DNA of 51,716 bases from an uncultured Dehalococcoidia bacterium. Lineage in GTDB: Bacteria > Chloroflexota > Dehalococcoidia > Lucifugimonadales > UBA3495. Position 1 is the stretch's first letter, and each line of letters begins with the position of its first letter. Below, one piece after another: positions 49,270-51,716 of this stretch. Below the pieces are notes generated by a model that ran no database searches, was not told the origin of the DNA, and saw only the letters and a list, made by a program, of their open reading frames with translations. The translations under genes and the position numbers were made by a program. The stretch is taken from assembly GCA_958295765.1 (NCBI GenBank), contig CATQHB010000002.1, positions 1 through 51,716 on the forward strand. The letters run 5' to 3'.

Positions 49270-51507
49270 ATGCCCGTCAGCCAAGAAACCCTGGACGAAA
49301 TTGCCCTCAGCGCCGCCGAGTATGGGCTGATTATTGACCGGCTGGACCGGGAGCCTAACCCGGTGGAGTTGGGGATGTTCGGCGCCCTGTGGAGTGAGCA
49401 TTGCGGCTATAAGCACTCCCGGCCCCTGCTCCGACTCCTGCCCAGCCGTTCTTCCCGGGTCTTGTCCCAATCCGGCGCTGAAAACGCTGGGGCGGTGGAC
49501 ATCGGCGACGGCCTGGCGGTGGTGTTCAAGGTGGAGTCCCATAACCATCCCTCGGCGGTGGAGCCGTTGCAGGGAGCGGCCACCGGCGTTGGCGGCATCG
49601 TCCGGGACATCCTGGCGATGGGCGCCCGGCCCCTGGCCCTGCTCAACTCCCTCCGCTTTGGCCCCCTGGATTCCGCGCCCGGCAGCGACCACAACCGCCA
49701 CCTGTTCCGCGGCGTGGTGGAGGGCATCTCCTGGTACGGCAACTGCATCGGCGTCCCCGACGTGGCCGGCGAAATCTACTTTGACGAATCCTACTCCGGC
49801 AATCCCCTGGTCAACGCGATGTGCGTTGGCCTGGTGTCCGCCGACAAGCTGGCCTCGGCGGCCGCCGGCGGGGTGGGCAGCGTGCTGCTTTTGGTGGGCG
49901 CCGACACCGGCCGGGACGGGATTCACGGCGCCTCCGGGCTGGCCTCCCGCACCTTTGAGGAGGGGCAGGAGCAGGAGTTGCGCCCCACGGTGCAGGTGGG
50001 CAATCCCTTCCTGGAGAAAATCCTCATCGAGTCCTGCCTGGAAGCCCTGGACACCGGCGGGGTCAGCGGCATCCAGGACCTGGGCGCGGCCGGCCTGACC
50101 AGCGCGGCCATTGAATCGGCCTACCGGGGCGGCCGGGGCATCATCCTGGACCTGGCCCAGGTGCACCGGCGGGAGCCGGGGATGACCGGCTACGAGGTAA
50201 TGCTGTCCGAATCCCAGGAGCGGATGCTGCTGGTAACGCCGCCGGAGCAGGTGGAGCGGGTGCGGCAGGTGTTTCAGAAGTGGGATATTTCCTGCCGGGA
50301 AATCGGCCAGGTCATCCGGGAACCCCAGGCGCATATTCTGGATGGCGACCAGTCCCTGGCCCAACTGCCCATCAAGCCGCTGACCGAGGCGCCCCGCTAC
50401 CGTTTGCAAGGTAAGCCGGCGCCGGAGCAGTTGGCCCGGCAACGGCTTTCTCTGGCGGAGGTGGCCTTGCCCCCGGCCGGGCCGGCGGCGGCGCTGCTTA
50501 CCCTGCTGGCCGCGCCCAACATCGCCAGCAAGCAGAGCGTCTATCGCCGCTACGACCACCAGGTGCAGACCAACACGGTGGTGGGGCCGGGCAGCGATGC
50601 GGCGGTGCTGCGGATTAAGGGAACCGGCAAGGCGATTGCCCTGAGCATCGACGGCAATGGCCGTTACTGCTACCTGGACCCCTACCGGGGCGGCCAGATT
50701 GCGGTGGCCGAGGTGTGCCGCAACCTGTCCTGTTCCGGCGCCGAGCCGCTGGCCCTGACCGACTGCCTGAACTTTGGCAACCCGGAGCGGCCCGAAATCT
50801 ACTACCAACTGGAGTGGTGCGTCCGGGGTATCGCCCGCGCCTGCCGGGCCTTGGGGGTTCCGGTGGTCAGCGGCAACGTCAGCCTTTACAACGAATCCCA
50901 GGGGCAGGCCATTCTGCCCACGCCCATTCTTGGCGGCCTGGGCCTGCTGGAGGACGCCGCCCGCCATACCCGCGCGGCCTGGACTGAGGAGGGCTTGGCG
51001 GTGTTCCTGCTGGGGCAGGGCGACTGGCGTACCCGGGCCGCCGACCTGGCCGGCAGCGAGTACCTGCAAGCGGTGCAGGGGAAGGTAGCCGGCCGGCCGG
51101 CAATCGACCTGTCTCTGGAAGGGCGGGTTCAGGAATTGGGCCGCCGGGCTATCCGGGAAGGGATAGTTGCCTCGGCCCATGACTGTTCCGACGGGGGGCT
51201 GGCGGTGGCCCTGGCGGAGAGCGCCAGCGCCGGGGACATCGGCTTTCAAGGCGGCCCGGCCCTGGCCCGGCTGCCCCGGCGGTGGGATGCGGCGCTGTTC
51301 GGAGAACGCCAGTCCCGCATAGTGGTATCCCTGTTGCCGGAGCAGCGTCCCCGGCTGGAGCGTCTGGCCGCCGATTTGGAGGTTCCCCTGCTGGAATTGG
51401 GTACAACCGGCGGTTCCCGTTTCCGGCTGGGCCGCTATGCTGACCTGCCCCTGGCGGAAGTGGCCGACGCCTGGACGGAAAGCCTGGCGCGGAGGCTGGC
51501 CGGCTGA
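49270..51507 (+). CDS. purL: Phosphoribosylformylglycinamidine synthase subunit PurL
   Basis: This is a 745-residue protein of the small PurL type that works with PurQ and PurS. ALWSEHCGYKHSRPLL near 37-52, ESHNHPSAVEPLQGAATGVG near 93-112 and RDILAMGARPLALLNSLRFG near 116-135 belong to the first ATP-grasp-like/AIRS half. ISGIQDLGAAGLTSA-type sequence near 268 (VSGIQDLGAAGL) and VPVVSGNVSLYNES near 530 belong to the second half. ASAHDCSDGGLAVALAE near 637 closes the protein. It makes FGAM from FGAR with ATP and PurQ-supplied ammonia in the fourth step of purine synthesis. The ribosome site is weak (GGTAGGCAG). Confidence 0.93.
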   Translation: MPVSQETLDEIALSAAEYGLIIDRLDREPNPVELGMFGALWSEHCGYKHSRPLLRLLPSRSSRVLSQSGAENAGAVDIGDGLAVVFKVESHNHPSAVEPLQGAATGVGGIVRDILAMGARPLALLNSLRFGPLDSAPGSDHNRHLFRGVVEGISWYGNCIGVPDVAGEIYFDESYSGNPLVNAMCVGLVSADKLASAAAGGVGSVLLLVGADTGRDGIHGASGLASRTFEEGQEQELRPTVQVGNPFLEKILIESCLEALDTGGVSGIQDLGAAGLTSAAIESAYRGGRGIILDLAQVHRREPGMTGYEVMLSESQERMLLVTPPEQVERVRQVFQKWDISCREIGQVIREPQAHILDGDQSLAQLPIKPLTEAPRYRLQGKPAPEQLARQRLSLAEVALPPAGPAAALLTLLAAPNIASKQSVYRRYDHQVQTNTVVGPGSDAAVLRIKGTGKAIALSIDGNGRYCYLDPYRGGQIAVAEVCRNLSCSGAEPLALTDCLNFGNPERPEIYYQLEWCVRGIARACRALGVPVVSGNVSLYNESQGQAILPTPILGGLGLLEDAARHTRAAWTEEGLAVFLLGQGDWRTRAADLAGSEYLQAVQGKVAGRPAIDLSLEGRVQELGRRAIREGIVASAHDCSDGGLAVALAESASAGDIGFQGGPALARLPRRWDAALFGERQSRIVVSLLPEQRPRLERLAADLEVPLLELGTTGGSRFRLGRYADLPLAEVADAWTESLARRLAG

Positions 51508-51716
51508 GCGGTGGGGTTATGCCGGATAGACCGGTGGTTTCTGCTTTTGCTTGGGAGTTACGCAGTTGGCTAGGGGACATTGATAGCTTGGTGTCATTGA
51601 GGGTTATAGGTCATACCGCCACTGGATGCACCATTCCGATGATTGTGTCATTCCGACCGCAGGGAGGAATCTAAAATGCCTGGCCTTTGTCGCGTTCCGG
51701 TTCCGGCAGAAATTTG
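51508..51716. other. Terminal intergenic stretch with repeat fragments
   Basis: The open frame beginning at ATG 51519 encodes only repeat-like sequence and shows no protein similarity that I can see. ATTCCGACCGCAGGGAGGAA near 51653 is the same type as the fragment near 49211. The window ends before any further gene can be judged. Confidence 0.5.

Noticed and set aside
49264-51249. 661-codon open frame on the minus strand
   Set aside because: It is the antisense of purL. High GC keeps stop codons rare; its translation is low-complexity Gly/Ala/Gln/His without motifs.
51519-51677. Short frame at the window end as a partial gene
   Set aside because: It reads through intergenic repeat fragments and terminates; no ribosome site precedes it.

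Overview
The window reads as a high-GC, gene-dense bacterial chromosome segment. The mix of genes suggests a Chloroflexota relative, perhaps of the Dehalococcoidia/SAR202 kind. It holds many oxidoreductases of ring-cleavage and decarboxylation type, an LLM-class flavin oxidoreductase, a reductive-dehalogenase-like Fe-S protein, abundant TTG/GTG starts with strong GGAGG sites, and very many short palindromic intergenic repeats. That lineage call is inference; there is no rRNA or other marker here to prove it.

Layout. 1-5.5 kb: the tail of an SMP-30-like gene, a maleylpyruvate-isomerase-like gene, a 1443-bp tandem duplication carrying two secreted trypsin-like lipoproteins, and a ThuA-like gene. 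5.6-15.8 kb: repeats, an amidohydrolase, a PaaK-like acyl-CoA ligase, two paralogous coiled-coil membrane proteins, two zinc alcohol dehydrogenases, a GH15 glucoamylase/trehalase and an SDR. 16.2-23.6 kb: an aromatic-degradation set, all on the minus strand (HpaB-type hydroxylase, Rieske oxygenase, LigB-type extradiol dioxygenase, ThDP-dependent decarboxylase). Interspersed with it are an orphan HigA with a stump of HigB and two PaREP1/HEPN-like genes. 23.8-28.1 kb: two tandem GT-C membrane glycosyltransferases, the second interrupted at an 18-nt run of C. 28.3-31.0 kb: maleylacetate-reductase-like and dienelactone-hydrolase-like genes around a DUF104-type antitoxin.

31.1-39.8 kb looks like a defence island: McrB, McrC, an unrecognised lower-GC gene with a possible PD-(D/E)XK motif, a two-domain VOC protein, then a two-gene operon of a RecQ-type helicase fused to a phosphoribosyltransferase domain plus a DprA-like protein. 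This last pair, together with the McrBC-linked unknown gene, is the best candidate for an undescribed system.

40.1-51.7 kb: a reductive-dehalogenase-like protein with a strong terminator, a small HTH protein, a GIY-YIG protein, an LLM oxidoreductase, HicAB beside tRNA-Gln(CTG), a promoter/operator in front of a small ORF and a dCTP deaminase, then housekeeping genes yqeY-like, purQ, argC and purL.

Two themes run through the window. First, recent tandem duplication with divergence: proteases, coiled-coil proteins, PaREP1 genes, glycosyltransferases. Second, palindromic repeats fill nearly every gap and in several places supply the last codons or stop codon of the neighbouring gene.
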